Below are positions 16,234 through 25,195 of a stretch of 64,000 bases of DNA, one piece after another. The stretch lies in NCBI GenBank assembly GCA_040386235.1, contig JAZKGA010000001.1, positions 1,240,001 to 1,304,000 of the forward strand. The letters are read 5' to 3'. The DNA is from JAZKGA01 sp040386235 (lineage in GTDB: Bacteria; Pseudomonadota; Alphaproteobacteria; Micavibrionales; Micavibrionaceae). Within the stretch, counting starts at the first letter, position 1; each line of letters starts with the position of its first letter. The position numbers were made by a program, and so were the translations under genes. The notes under the pieces are model-generated. The model searched no databases. It had not been told where the DNA came from and saw nothing but the letters and a program-made list of their open reading frames with translations.

Positions 16234-18045
16234 ATGTCCGACCCGTCTTCCAAGAAACAAAATCCGCCCAGCGCGCCAATTGATCCGGTGGCGTTTGGCC
16301 GGAAATGGGCGGAACTGGCGGAACATGCGATCCCCGCGGTGCAAGCCGCATTAGCCCGGTTGAAGCAGGAAAGCCCGACCAAAAACGCCTTTGACCCCAT
16401 GAATGTGCGTCAGGCGATGCTGGATACCTGGTATTACTGGGCAAAGCAACCGGACAAGCTGAACCAGTGGCAGGTGGATTATTTCCAGGCCTGTATCGAC
16501 ATCACGCAACAGAATATCGTCAAATTCATGGGCCAGGACACCCCGGATGCCCCCGTTATTACGCCGGACAAAAGCGACCGACGGTTCCGCGATCCGGCCT
16601 GGACCGACAATGCCGCATTTGATACGTTGAAACAGCTTTACCTGCTGACCGGACGCACACTGCACGCAATGGTCTCAGAAACCCAGAATATCAATGGTGA
16701 TGACCGTCAACGGCTGGATTTCGCGTTAAAGCAATGGATCGATGCATTATCGCCCAGCAATTTTGCCCTGACAAATCCCGAAGTCCTGCGCCTTACCCTT
16801 GAAACCGGCGGCCAGAACCTGCTGCACGGCATGGAGAACATGGTCGAGGATGTCAAGCGCGGCAACGGCACCTTGAAAATCGCCAAGACGGATTACAACG
16901 CCTTTAAAATCGGTCACAACCTGGCAATGACGCCGGGTGATGTCATCTTCCGCAACGATCTGTTTGAATTGATCCAATATACGCCAACCACGCCGCAGGT
17001 GGATGCTCTGCCCGTCCTGATCGTGCCGCCATGGATTAACAAATATTACATCCTGGACATGCGCCCCGATAATTCCTTTATCAAATGGGCGGTGGATCAG
17101 GGCCTGACAGTCTATGTCATGAGCTGGGTAAATCCGACTGCCAAGCTGGCCCGCAAATCTTTTGATGATTACGTGCAGGAAGGCCTGTTACAGGCCGCCG
17201 CACAGATCCGTGCCACAGGAAATGTGAAACAGATGCATGTCGTTGGGTATTGTATCGGCGGCACACTGCTGGCCACCACTTTGGCCTATGCGGAACGGAC
17301 GCATCAGGCCGACCAATTCGCATCCGCAACTTTCCTGACCACCTTGATTGATTTCCGCCACGCGGGTGAATTGCGCCTGTTCACGGATAAAGAGCAGATT
17401 GAGATGCTGGAACGCGTCATGGCGGAAAAGGGCGTTTTGGATGCCGGGACGTTACAAAATACGTTCAGCCTGTTGCGCGCCAATGACCTGATCTGGTCCT
17501 TCGTGGTCAATAATTACCTGATGGGGCGTGAACCGTTCCCGTTCGATCTTCTGTACTGGAACGACGACTCCACCAATATGCCCGCCGCGATGCACAGCTA
17601 TTACCTGCGCAACATGTACCTGGACAATCAACTAGCAAAGCCAGATGCATTGAACGTGTCCGGCACCCCGATCGATGTGCGGCGCATTCGCACCCCGTCC
17701 TATTTCCTGTCGGCAAAAGAGGATCATATCGCCCCGTGGCTCGCGACCTATGAAGGCGCGAAGTTATTAAGCGCAGATGTTCATTTTGTCCTGTCAGGAT
17801 CGGGTCACGTGGCCGGCGTGGTCAACCCACCCATGGCGCAGAAATATCATTACTGGGATTTAAGCACCACGCCGCATGCCGGTAACGACACATTGGAAAA
17901 CATGACGCCCATTCAGGGATCATGGTGGCCGCATTGGCGCGCCTGGCTGCGTCAGATCAATTCAACACAAGTCACCGCAAGGATCACGCCCGTATCGTTG
18001 GCCCCCGCCCCCGGCACGTATGTTCAGAAAAAGGCCACAGAATAA
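16234..18045 (+). CDS. phaC: Class I poly(3-hydroxyalkanoate) synthase
   Basis: Polymerises 3-hydroxyacyl-CoA into PHA granules. 603 residues, with the N-terminal PhaC_N region and an alpha/beta-hydrolase core. The catalytic Cys (about 340) is in the lipase-like box GYCIGG, the Asp is in AKEDHIAPW and the His in GSGHVAGVVNPP. Length and sequence fit class I, which acts without PhaE or PhaR-type subunits. A methyltransferase gene overlaps its stop by 1 nt. A phaR-phaA locus with a second, shorter synthase-like gene lies at 61-64 kb. Confidence 0.95.
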   Translation: MSDPSSKKQNPPSAPIDPVAFGRKWAELAEHAIPAVQAALARLKQESPTKNAFDPMNVRQAMLDTWYYWAKQPDKLNQWQVDYFQACIDITQQNIVKFMGQDTPDAPVITPDKSDRRFRDPAWTDNAAFDTLKQLYLLTGRTLHAMVSETQNINGDDRQRLDFALKQWIDALSPSNFALTNPEVLRLTLETGGQNLLHGMENMVEDVKRGNGTLKIAKTDYNAFKIGHNLAMTPGDVIFRNDLFELIQYTPTTPQVDALPVLIVPPWINKYYILDMRPDNSFIKWAVDQGLTVYVMSWVNPTAKLARKSFDDYVQEGLLQAAAQIRATGNVKQMHVVGYCIGGTLLATTLAYAERTHQADQFASATFLTTLIDFRHAGELRLFTDKEQIEMLERVMAEKGVLDAGTLQNTFSLLRANDLIWSFVVNNYLMGREPFPFDLLYWNDDSTNMPAAMHSYYLRNMYLDNQLAKPDALNVSGTPIDVRRIRTPSYFLSAKEDHIAPWLATYEGAKLLSADVHFVLSGSGHVAGVVNPPMAQKYHYWDLSTTPHAGNDTLENMTPIQGSWWPHWRAWLRQINSTQVTARITPVSLAPAPGTYVQKKATE

Positions 18046-19325
18046 TGGAAAACACACCGCTGACCGCACATGTCGAATCCCTGGGTGCCACTGGCGATGG
18101 CGTTGTGCGGATAAATGACGCCAAGGTCTTTGTACCCAATGCCCTGCCAGGCGAAACTGTCACCTTTGCCAAACCAAACGGCCCAGGAAAAGTGACGGTT
18201 TTCAACGCCGATCGCGCTGTCCCTCCCTGCCCCCATTTTGGGGCGTGTGGCGGCTGTGTCGCGCAACACATGACTGCCGCACTGTATCAGGATTGGAAGC
18301 AGGCAACAGCCCGCACAACCATCACGCGCGAAATCCCGGAACCGACATCCTGGCACAATCCCGTATTCGTGCCCGATCACACACGCCGGCGCGTAACCCT
18401 GGCCGCATTCCGGACCAGCAAGACCAATTTTTCCCTGGGCTTTCACGCCCGCCGCGACACGGCGGTGATTGATATCGCGACCTGCGTTATCATGCATCCA
18501 GACCTGCTGCGCTTTATATTGGCCGCTAAACCACATCTAGCCGCCCTTTTGCCGTTTCAAAAAGCAGCGGATATTCAGGTGCAAATGGTCGAAAACGGCT
18601 TTGACGTTCTGGTCACCGGCCCGGTGGGGCCGAAGGGTCGCCCGGATATGGATGTTCATCATGCGGTAATGGACCTGGCGCAGGCTATGCCTGATCTGGC
18701 CCGGATCGCCTGGCGCGCGCGGGATCGCGATGCACCGGAAATACTGCTGGCTCCCCGCGTGCCTTTGGTTCAATTCGAAGGGCTGACGATCGCCCTGCCT
18801 GTGGGCGCGTTTTTGCAGCCCTCTCAAGCAGGTGAAATCGCATTACGCCAGGCGATTGCCCAGGCGGTTGCGACACATGCCGCCACTGCCAGCAAGGCCC
18901 TGGATTTGTTCTGCGGCTGTGGAACCTTAACGCCCGCATTATTAAGTGTGCCATATGTTCAGGCGTATGATAGCGATCATGGCGTGATCGCCGCATTGCA
19001 GGGTGCAAGTAAATCTATTCCCCGCCTGCATGTGGACAGACGCGATTTATTCCGCCAGCCCATGAGCGCAAAAGAATTATCCGCATTCGACATCGTGTTG
19101 ATGGACCCCGCCCGTGCCGGTGCCCTGGATCAATGCGCAAACCTGGCCAAATCAACCGTCGGCCTGATCATTTATGTGTCGTGCAACCCTGCCACGTTTG
19201 CCCGCGACGCCGCAGCGTTAATTCAGGGTGGATACACATTCGCCAATGCGCAATTGATCGATCAATTCACCTACAGCGCGCATACGGAAGTCGTGGGTAT
19301 TTTCGCACGCGGTACGAAAAAGTAA
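18045..19325 (+). CDS. 23S rRNA m5U methyltransferase, RlmD/RumA-like
   Basis: SAM-dependent uridine C5 methyltransferase of the TrmA/RlmC/RlmD superfamily. 426 residues: an N-terminal TRAM-like domain (HVESLGATGDGVVR), the iron-sulfur motif CPHFGACGGC (C-x5-C-x2-C) with the likely fourth Cys in IATCVIMH, the SAM site ALDLFCGCGTLTPALL, MDPARAG, and the catalytic VSCNPATFARD. The start at 18045 shares one base with the phaC stop. Which rRNA position it modifies cannot be told from the sequence. Confidence 0.88.
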   Translation: MENTPLTAHVESLGATGDGVVRINDAKVFVPNALPGETVTFAKPNGPGKVTVFNADRAVPPCPHFGACGGCVAQHMTAALYQDWKQATARTTITREIPEPTSWHNPVFVPDHTRRRVTLAAFRTSKTNFSLGFHARRDTAVIDIATCVIMHPDLLRFILAAKPHLAALLPFQKAADIQVQMVENGFDVLVTGPVGPKGRPDMDVHHAVMDLAQAMPDLARIAWRARDRDAPEILLAPRVPLVQFEGLTIALPVGAFLQPSQAGEIALRQAIAQAVATHAATASKALDLFCGCGTLTPALLSVPYVQAYDSDHGVIAALQGASKSIPRLHVDRRDLFRQPMSAKELSAFDIVLMDPARAGALDQCANLAKSTVGLIIYVSCNPATFARDAAALIQGGYTFANAQLIDQFTYSAHTEVVGIFARGTKK

Positions 19326-19360
19326 TTGCATACAGGCGGACATGAAATTATACGTAACGT

Positions 19361-20050
19361 ATGAATGCTCGTATCGCTCCTGTTCACATCTTTGACGCCG
19401 CCTTCAGCCTTGTGGCAGAATTTGATCGCAGACGTTTAGGACGTCTGGTGGTGCATCCCGAGACGTTCATGGATGACGATGACACTGCCGTTCTACTTGG
19501 AACGGTTTTTGCTGGCACGCATGAAACAAGACCCTTAGCGCCATCAGCCCTTACAGGTCGCGCCAAAGAGTCGCTGCATGGATTGCTGACCCCTCATCAA
19601 TCAGGATCTGATAAATCCAGGTCACGCCAACAAGCTTTGGAAAGAGAGGCGGAGGCATTGGTAGATTTTGACAAAGCTGTTCTTGTTGCACGTCCGGCGC
19701 ATGCAAACGCCAAACGGGCAGCCGTTTATATGGCTGAGATGGTAAATGACCACAAAAATAAAGCAAACGGCTACCGCAAGAACACCCATCGGGTCATAAG
19801 GCAGTCGGCATGGCCGAAAGGTGTCATTGCGCATCAAAAGAAACAAGGTGCGGCAAGCAAAGTTATCGTTGATTTCAACTTTAATAACTTGCCACACTCA
19901 CTGACATACCAGTCCGGAGGTGCAAATGCGCAAAACCGCTTTATTGCGGATATATTAACGCTAGCGTCCGAAGATATGCGGTTTTGTGTGGCGATGATCG
20001 ATAGCAAGCCACAAATCGTGCATGATTTAACCAAGCTTAAATTACGCTGA
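19361..20050 (+). CDS. Hypothetical protein
   Basis: 229 residues, no family recognised. No signal peptide or membrane segment. The middle (about 75-165) is strongly basic and helical (Lys/Arg/His/Asn-rich, HKNKANGYRKNTHRV). A C-terminal part of about 60 residues carries hydrophobic strands (KVIVDFNFNN, MRFCVAMIDSKPQIV). It sits between the methyltransferase gene and convergent bamE. A nucleic-acid contact is possible from charge alone; that is only a guess. Confidence 0.65.
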   Translation: MNARIAPVHIFDAAFSLVAEFDRRRLGRLVVHPETFMDDDDTAVLLGTVFAGTHETRPLAPSALTGRAKESLHGLLTPHQSGSDKSRSRQQALEREAEALVDFDKAVLVARPAHANAKRAAVYMAEMVNDHKNKANGYRKNTHRVIRQSAWPKGVIAHQKKQGAASKVIVDFNFNNLPHSLTYQSGGANAQNRFIADILTLASEDMRFCVAMIDSKPQIVHDLTKLKLR

Positions 20051-20066
20051 TTTCAAAGACCCCGGA

Positions 20067-20531
20067 TTAAAGACCAGGTGCGCCGCTGCCGGCATTGCTG
20101 CCTTTATTGAATTTACCAAGGTTGCCCAGCAGCTGCTGCATAACCGTCACTTCGTTACCGCCGGTCTGAGTCTGGCGATCAACAATGTCCACTGCCTCAC
20201 GCTTATTATCAATAGGGGTGACGTCCTGAACCACGCCATCCGCATTAAATGTCACGCGAATGACTTTTTCATTGGCAACTTTCGGATCAAGAACCGCGCG
20301 TTTTTCCATTCGCTGGCCAATGTAATACCAGGTGTTTTCGTCAAACGGCGCAATCGTGGTCGGGGATCCCAGTTTCTGCGCCACATCCGCTTTGGTATCA
20401 ACCAATGGGGTGACGGTCGCGACCTGGTAATCCTCAAGCATATTGCCATGGGTTGAGACGACGGGCGCACAGCCGGTGGCCAGCAACACGGCACTTAAAC
20501 AGCAGGATGTGAAAAAAAGTGGTAAACGCAT
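20067..20531 (-). CDS. bamE: Outer membrane protein assembly factor BamE (SmpA/OmlA family)
   Basis: Lipoprotein of the BAM complex. 154 residues: signal peptide with lipobox (LLATGC, Cys about 21), then the SmpA/OmlA fold with TKADVAQKLGSPT, the TWYYIGQRMEKRA strand pair and VIRVTFNADGVV. The C-terminal tail after about 130 is Gly/Asn-rich. The start at 20531 is the one that gives a lipoprotein signal. The divergent arrangement with the ubiquinol-cytochrome c chaperone gene is common in alphaproteobacteria. Confidence 0.9.
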   Translation of the reverse strand: MRLPLFFTSCCLSAVLLATGCAPVVSTHGNMLEDYQVATVTPLVDTKADVAQKLGSPTTIAPFDENTWYYIGQRMEKRAVLDPKVANEKVIRVTFNADGVVQDVTPIDNKREAVDIVDRQTQTGGNEVTVMQQLLGNLGKFNKGSNAGSGAPGL

Positions 20532-20574
20532 AGAAATGACTCTATATCCTGTCTGAAGAATGAAAGGAAGATGT

Positions 20575-21135
20575 ATGTTGCATTGGTGGCAAAATCGCCA
20601 ACAGCGAATGGCTGCGGCACAATCCCTATACGCACTGACGGTTGCGGCGGCGCGACGCCCTGCATTATACGCGCAATACGGCATCCCCGATACGTTTGAT
20701 GGCCGTTTTGATTCGTTGCTGGTTCATGCCGCGCCGGTTTTCACCCGGTTAAAGGATTGCGATACTCCCGATTCTGACGCTCTGGCGCAAAAATATTTCG
20801 ATGTGATTTTCAAACATATGGAGATTTCACTGCGGGAAATTGGCGTCGGCGACCTCGGCGTGCCAAAACACGTTAAAAAGATGATGGCGGCGGCCCAGGG
20901 CCGTTGCCTGGCTTATGCGAATGCCTTGCGGACGCATGATACAGCAGACCTGCAAATCGCCATGAACAAGAACATTTTTGCGACTGCGCCGGTTACAGAC
21001 ATGCAATTAACGGCCCTGTCCGATATGATTCTGACCACCTACACCCATCTTTCAGCCCTGGATTTTGCCACGATGCAACAGGCTGATTTCACATTTTCTG
21101 CCCCCGGAGAGACACAATGGCCAAAAGCAGCGTAA
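20575..21135 (+). CDS. Ubiquinol-cytochrome c chaperone (CBP3-like)
   Basis: Member of the ubiquinol-cytochrome c chaperone family, related to mitochondrial Cbp3, which assists cytochrome bc1 assembly. 186 residues from ATG 20575, which has AGGA at good spacing. Typical features: AAARRPALYAQYGIPDTFDGRFDSLLVHA, a QKYFDVIFKHMEISLREIGVGDLGVPK segment with VPKHVKKM, and YANAL. It is first in a row with DUF177, rpmF, plsX, fabH and ihfA and overlaps the DUF177 gene by 19 bp. Confidence 0.88.
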   Translation: MLHWWQNRQQRMAAAQSLYALTVAAARRPALYAQYGIPDTFDGRFDSLLVHAAPVFTRLKDCDTPDSDALAQKYFDVIFKHMEISLREIGVGDLGVPKHVKKMMAAAQGRCLAYANALRTHDTADLQIAMNKNIFATAPVTDMQLTALSDMILTTYTHLSALDFATMQQADFTFSAPGETQWPKAA

Positions 21136-21728
21136 AAGACACGACACTCCCACCATCACATCCGGTCGAATGGTCGGTTCCGATTGATGTTGATAAGGTC
21201 AGCAGCACGCCCCTGCCCCTGTCCATCAGCCCATCAGACAGCGAGCGCTCCGCGGTCGCAAGACGCCTGGGCGTGACCGAAGTGAATGATCTGAAAGCAG
21301 AAATTGTCCTGGTGAATATGATCGGATCACACCTGATTCAGGTGAATGGCACATTGTCTGCAACCATTACCCAAAGTTGCGTTGTCACGCTGCAACCGAT
21401 TGAAACGCACATTCGCGATGAATTTGAAACATGGTTCGCCGATGCGGCACAAGCCATCCCCTATGCCCGCGCCAAGCAAGATGTGCAGCGCAAGGCATCA
21501 GGCCAGGAAATTGAGATATTGAACGAAAAAGACGATCCTGAGTCGATTGTAAACGGTAAGATCGATATCGGAGAGTTGGTCGTGCAGTACCTGTCACTCA
21601 GCATCGATCCGTACCCGCACGCGCCAGAAGTGGATGATGACCGGCCCGAGACAATCAGCGCGGGGACTGAGATAAGCCCGTTCGCCGCCCTTGCCGCCCT
21701 TCGTCCTAAAAACGGCAGCAGCGAATAA
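21117..21728 (+). CDS. yceD: DUF177 / YceD family protein
   Basis: 203 residues of the DUF177 family, which sits next to rpmF in most bacteria and in plants is linked to 23S rRNA maturation. Seen: central VNGTLSATITQSCVVTLQPIETHIRDEFE with the family Cys, and the acidic ending GELVVQYLSLSIDPYPHAP. GGAGA precedes the ATG, which lies inside the chaperone gene. Confidence 0.9.
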   Translation: MAKSSVKDTTLPPSHPVEWSVPIDVDKVSSTPLPLSISPSDSERSAVARRLGVTEVNDLKAEIVLVNMIGSHLIQVNGTLSATITQSCVVTLQPIETHIRDEFETWFADAAQAIPYARAKQDVQRKASGQEIEILNEKDDPESIVNGKIDIGELVVQYLSLSIDPYPHAPEVDDDRPETISAGTEISPFAALAALRPKNGSSE

Positions 21729-21733
21729 AGAGC

Positions 21734-21762
21734 TTGCATTCCGATTTTGGTGCGTTTATACG
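21734..21762 (+). promoter_or_regulatory. Putative promoter before rpmF
   Basis: TTGCAT (21734-21739), 17 bp, TATACG (21757-21762), 46 bp before the rpmF start. It would allow L32, plsX and fabH to be made independently of the DUF177 gene. Motif match only. Confidence 0.4.
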
Positions 21763-21807
21763 TGCCCTACACATAAATATAGACTTTTATAAGAATAAGG
21801 TGCTGCT

Positions 21808-21987
21808 ATGGCTGTCCCAAAGAAGAAAACATCAAAATCACGCCGCGGTATGCGTCGCTCCCATGATAGTCTGACGACTTTCAACTGGATCGAAGACGCC
21901 AAAACTGGCGAAGCTGTGCGCCCGCACCATGTTGACCTGAAAACCGGCATGTATCGCGGTCGCCAAGTCCTTGCGACGCGTGACTAA
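21808..21987 (+). CDS. rpmF: 50S ribosomal protein L32
   Basis: 59 residues starting MAVPKKKTSKSRRGMRRSHD, the standard L32 opening, followed by an alphaproteobacterial middle and end (LKTGMYRGRQV). The zinc-binding Cys seen in some L32 proteins are absent, as is common in this class. AAGG lies 9 nt before the ATG. It sits in the usual place between DUF177 and plsX. Confidence 0.97.
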   Translation: MAVPKKKTSKSRRGMRRSHDSLTTFNWIEDAKTGEAVRPHHVDLKTGMYRGRQVLATRD

Positions 21988-22066
21988 TCAATCACTGCCA
22001 AATTATGCGGCGGGCGTGGCTTACAGCTGACGCCCGTTTTCTCATGTTTCAGGGGCGCCACACGGC

Positions 22067-23131
22067 ATGACACACTCACCAATAACCATTGCCCTTGATG
22101 TCATGGGTGGCGATTTAGGCCCCAATGCCGTTATCCCCGGCGCGGCCCTGGCGCTTGCAGCGCGCCCCAGCCTCCGGTTCTTGTTGGTTGGTGACGAATC
22201 AGTCATTCAACCCGCCTTGCAGAATCATCCTGACCTGGCCCGCGTCAGCGACATCATCCACACAACACAGGTTATCAGCGGCGAAGATAAAATCGCCCAG
22301 GCGTTGCGCAATGGCCGCCACTCGTCCATGCGCATGGCGATTGACTGCGTTGCCGACAACCGCGCCGCGGCCATTGTGTCGTCCGGGAATACCGGCGCCT
22401 TAATGGCGACAGCCAAAATGGTCTTGAAATGCATACCGGGGATTCATCGCCCCGCTATTGCCAGCCAGATGCCAACCCAGAAAGGAAGCCGCGTTATCAT
22501 GCTGGACCTGGGTGCAAACCTGGCTTGCGACGCTGAAATGCTGGTGCAATTCGCGATTCTGGGAACGGTTTTCGCGCGTGAGATTTTTGGCCTGGATCGC
22601 CCAAGTGTCGGCATTCTGAATGTCGGGTCCGAAGAAATGAAGGGGCATGAGGAAGTGCGTGCCGCAGCAAGTATCATGAGCCAGATTAAATTCCCTGGCC
22701 GTTTCCATGGCTTTATTGAGGGGAACGATATTGCCCTGGGCACTGTGGATGTGGTGGTGACCGACGGCTTTACCGGTAACGTGGCACTGAAAACCGCAGA
22801 AGGCATCGGCAAGATGGCGCAGTCCTATATGAAGGACGCGTTCAAATCATCGCCTTTGGCCATGTTTGGCGCGCTGTTCGCTGCCCGCGCCTTGAAAAAG
22901 ATGAAGGACCGCATTGACCCGCGTTTGTATAATGGCGGCCTGATGCTTGGCCTGAACGGTATTTGTGTCAAAAGCCACGGCAGCACGGATGCAGTTGGGT
23001 TTTCCAGCGCCATTATAGTGGCCGCAGACATGGCCAGCCATGGCTATAATAAACGCGTAGGCGCGGCGATTGCCAATGTCATGACCCAGGAAAGTTTCGT
23101 CGCCGCTCAAATGGCTGCAACGGCGGAATAA
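22067..23131 (+). CDS. plsX: Phosphate acyltransferase PlsX
   Basis: Converts acyl-ACP and phosphate to acyl-phosphate for phospholipid synthesis; membrane-associated. 354 residues: ALDVMGGDLGPNAVIPGA at the N-terminus, SSGNTGALMA, MLDLGANLACDAEMLVQFA, NVGSEEMKGHE, FIEGNDIALGTVDVVVTDGFTGNVALKTAEG and the C-terminal GLNGICVKSHGSTDA. All are classic PlsX blocks. It is 5 nt upstream of fabH. Confidence 0.97.
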   Translation: MTHSPITIALDVMGGDLGPNAVIPGAALALAARPSLRFLLVGDESVIQPALQNHPDLARVSDIIHTTQVISGEDKIAQALRNGRHSSMRMAIDCVADNRAAAIVSSGNTGALMATAKMVLKCIPGIHRPAIASQMPTQKGSRVIMLDLGANLACDAEMLVQFAILGTVFAREIFGLDRPSVGILNVGSEEMKGHEEVRAAASIMSQIKFPGRFHGFIEGNDIALGTVDVVVTDGFTGNVALKTAEGIGKMAQSYMKDAFKSSPLAMFGALFAARALKKMKDRIDPRLYNGGLMLGLNGICVKSHGSTDAVGFSSAIIVAADMASHGYNKRVGAAIANVMTQESFVAAQMAATAE

Positions 23132-23135
23132 GAGC

Positions 23136-24113
23136 ATGAGCACCCATATTCGCGCCGTTATCACTGGCACTGGGTCCTACCTTCCCGCCGCCCCCGTTAC
23201 CAATGACGATCTGGCCAAAATTGTCGATACGTCGGATGAATGGATCGCGCAGCGCAGCGGGATCCGTACCCGCCATTTTGCCAAAGACGAAACAACGGCC
23301 CAAATGGCCATTCACGCCGCACAAAAAGCTATGGCTGCCGCCGATTTACGCGGGGAAGACATTGGCGCAATTATCGTGGCAACCACAACCCCTGACACAA
23401 CATTCCCGGCCACGGCCGCGCATGTGCAACACGCCGTGGGCGCCCCTGGCTGTATCGCCTTTGACGTTCAGGCGGTGTGCAGTGGTTTTGTGTATGCCCT
23501 GGCTTTGGCCGACAACTTTATCCGCCTTGGTCAGGCAAAACACGTTTTGGTTATCGGCGCGGAACGCATGTCGAACTTGCTGGATTGGTCCGATCGGACC
23601 ACCTGCGTTCTGTTCGGCGATGGCGCAGGCGCAGTGGTGCTGTCCGCCCATAGGGGCACGGGCGACATGACCGATCGCGGCGTTCTGGCCAGCTGCCTGC
23701 ATGCCGATGGCAAACATCGCGATATCTTGTACACCACCGGTGGGCCGGGCACGAACGGCGAAAGCGGCAAGATCGTGATGCAAGGGAAGGATGTTTTCAA
23801 ACAGGCCGTGACCTTGATGGCCGAAGTTGTCACTGAAATCCTGAGCCAGTCTGGTGTGAGCGCACAGGCCATCGACTGGCTGGTTCCCCACCAGGCGAAT
23901 TTGCGGATTATTGAAGCAACGGCGACCAAACTGGGCCTGCCTATGGATAAAGTCGTTGTGACCGTTGACCGTCACGGCAATACGTCCGCCGCGTCCATCC
24001 CGCTGGCCCTTGATGTGGCCTATCGCGACGGGCGGATTAAGCCGGGCCAATTGGTACTGCTTGAGGCATTGGGCGGCGGCCTGACCTGGGGCGCAGCCCT
24101 GCTTCGCGCGTAA
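23136..24113 (+). CDS. fabH: Beta-ketoacyl-ACP synthase III
   Basis: Condenses acetyl-CoA with malonyl-ACP to begin fatty-acid synthesis. 325 residues. The catalytic triad is visible: Cys115 (AVCSGF), His252 (PHQANLRI) and Asn282 (HGNTSAAS). The C-terminal GGGLTWGAALLR is typical. Follows plsX directly, so both are probably co-transcribed. Confidence 0.97.
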   Translation: MSTHIRAVITGTGSYLPAAPVTNDDLAKIVDTSDEWIAQRSGIRTRHFAKDETTAQMAIHAAQKAMAAADLRGEDIGAIIVATTTPDTTFPATAAHVQHAVGAPGCIAFDVQAVCSGFVYALALADNFIRLGQAKHVLVIGAERMSNLLDWSDRTTCVLFGDGAGAVVLSAHRGTGDMTDRGVLASCLHADGKHRDILYTTGGPGTNGESGKIVMQGKDVFKQAVTLMAEVVTEILSQSGVSAQAIDWLVPHQANLRIIEATATKLGLPMDKVVVTVDRHGNTSAASIPLALDVAYRDGRIKPGQLVLLEALGGGLTWGAALLRA

Positions 24114-24164
24114 TTACCATCTTAGAATTTATCCCCAAGCCCTTGAAAAAATGCGTTAAACCAT

Positions 24165-24193
24165 TTGACGCACACGTCCGTTTTCACTAAATA
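24165..24193 (+). promoter_or_regulatory. Putative ihfA promoter
   Basis: TTGACG (24165-24170), 17 bp, TAAATA (24188-24193), 22 bp before the ihfA ATG with AAGGA in between. It lies in the 102-bp fabH-ihfA gap. Motif match only. Confidence 0.5.
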
Positions 24194-24215
24194 AGATATA
24201 TAAGGAAAAATAAGC

Positions 24216-24536
24216 ATGACACCCAAAACAATTACACGCGCAGATATCGCTGAGACTCTTTATAACGAGCTGGGCCTGTCGCGGGTGGAATCCTCCGAAT
24301 TGGTGGATGCAGTTTTGGATGAAATTGCCGATGCCCTGGTCCGTGCAGATACTGTAAAAATCTCCTCGTTTGGCAGCTTTTCGACACGCCAGAAATCACA
24401 GCGTATCGGCCGGAATCCAAAAACAGGTGTGGAAGTACCGATTACACCGCGACGTGTCCTGTCATTCCGGGCAAGTCACGTGTTGAAGGATCGGATGAAT
24501 GGGAAAACACCAAATGCCACAAAGCGCGATAACTGA
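24216..24536 (+). CDS. ihfA: Integration host factor subunit alpha
   Basis: DNA-bending nucleoid protein, heterodimer with IhfB. 106 residues with the HU/IHF signature VKISSFGSFSTRQKSQRIGRNPKTG and the IhfA-like opening TRADIAETLYNELGLSRVES. The C-terminal tail after about 95 is short and basic. The MerR gene begins inside its last codons, a conserved alphaproteobacterial arrangement. Confidence 0.95.
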   Translation: MTPKTITRADIAETLYNELGLSRVESSELVDAVLDEIADALVRADTVKISSFGSFSTRQKSQRIGRNPKTGVEVPITPRRVLSFRASHVLKDRMNGKTPNATKRDN

Positions 24537-24984
24537 TATCAACCCACATAAATCCCACGACGCTTTTCGTACGATCAGCGAAGTCAGTCATGAATTGGGC
24601 GTTGCCCAGCATGTCCTGCGCTTTTGGGAAACCAAATTCGCCCAAATTCGTCCGATGAAGCGCGCCGGCGGACGCCGGTATTACCGCCCCGAGGATGTCG
24701 CGCTGCTGCAACGGATTCATCAGTTGCTCTATGCCGAAGGTTATACGATTCCAGGTGCGCAAAAGGCACTGAAGGGCGTAAATAAGACGGGCCTGCGCGC
24801 CGCTGCGGCAAACCTGTCCGTCGCAGATATGATGACGTCTGAGGGCAATGTATCTGCACAATCCTCTGCCCCCACCACCAAAACCATCGAATACCGTCTG
24901 AACACATCGCAGAAAAAACGGCTGGAAGCCGCTTTGGCTGATTTGATTGAGATGAAAGCCCTTCTCTCCCCGCCTGAGAATTAA
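24499..24984 (+). CDS. MerR family transcriptional regulator
   Basis: 161 residues. The N-terminal winged helix-turn-helix (about 23-90) reads FRTISEVSHELGVAQHVLRFWETKFAQIRPMKRAGGRRYYRPEDVALL. The C-terminal part is helical and lacks metal-binding Cys, so it is not a metal sensor of the classic type. It always accompanies ihfA in this class, but its target is not established. Starts at 24499 (38-bp overlap with ihfA) or 24514. Confidence 0.9.
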   Translation: MGKHQMPQSAITDINPHKSHDAFRTISEVSHELGVAQHVLRFWETKFAQIRPMKRAGGRRYYRPEDVALLQRIHQLLYAEGYTIPGAQKALKGVNKTGLRAAAANLSVADMMTSEGNVSAQSSAPTTKTIEYRLNTSQKKRLEAALADLIEMKALLSPPEN

Positions 24985-25048
24985 GAATTGCGCAGCCGCA
25001 TCAGGCATGGTACGACACACACCATCCTAAGTATCTGGTTAAATAAGT

Positions 25049-25125
25049 CGGAGTGTGGCGCAGCCTGGTAGCGCACTTGCATGGGGTGCAAGGGGCCGCA
25101 AGTTCAAATCTTGTCACTCCGACCA
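25049..25125 (+). tRNA. tRNA-Pro (anticodon GGG)
   Basis: The acceptor CGGAGTG pairs with CACTCCG, the D-arm is GCGC-AGCCTGGTA-GCGC, the anticodon arm CTTGC-ATGGGGT-GCAAG gives GGG, the T-loop is TTCAAAT, and CCA is encoded at the end. 77 nt. Confidence 0.95.
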
Positions 25126-25195
25126 TTATTTTAACACTGCCAAATCACAAGAATAACATTGACATAAATGTAAAGAATGGCCTAAATCTTCTTTC

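Noticed and set aside
23346..24050. 234-codon open frame opposite fabH
   Set aside because: FabH is certain on the plus strand; the antisense product is Gly/His/Asn-rich with no signal of its own.
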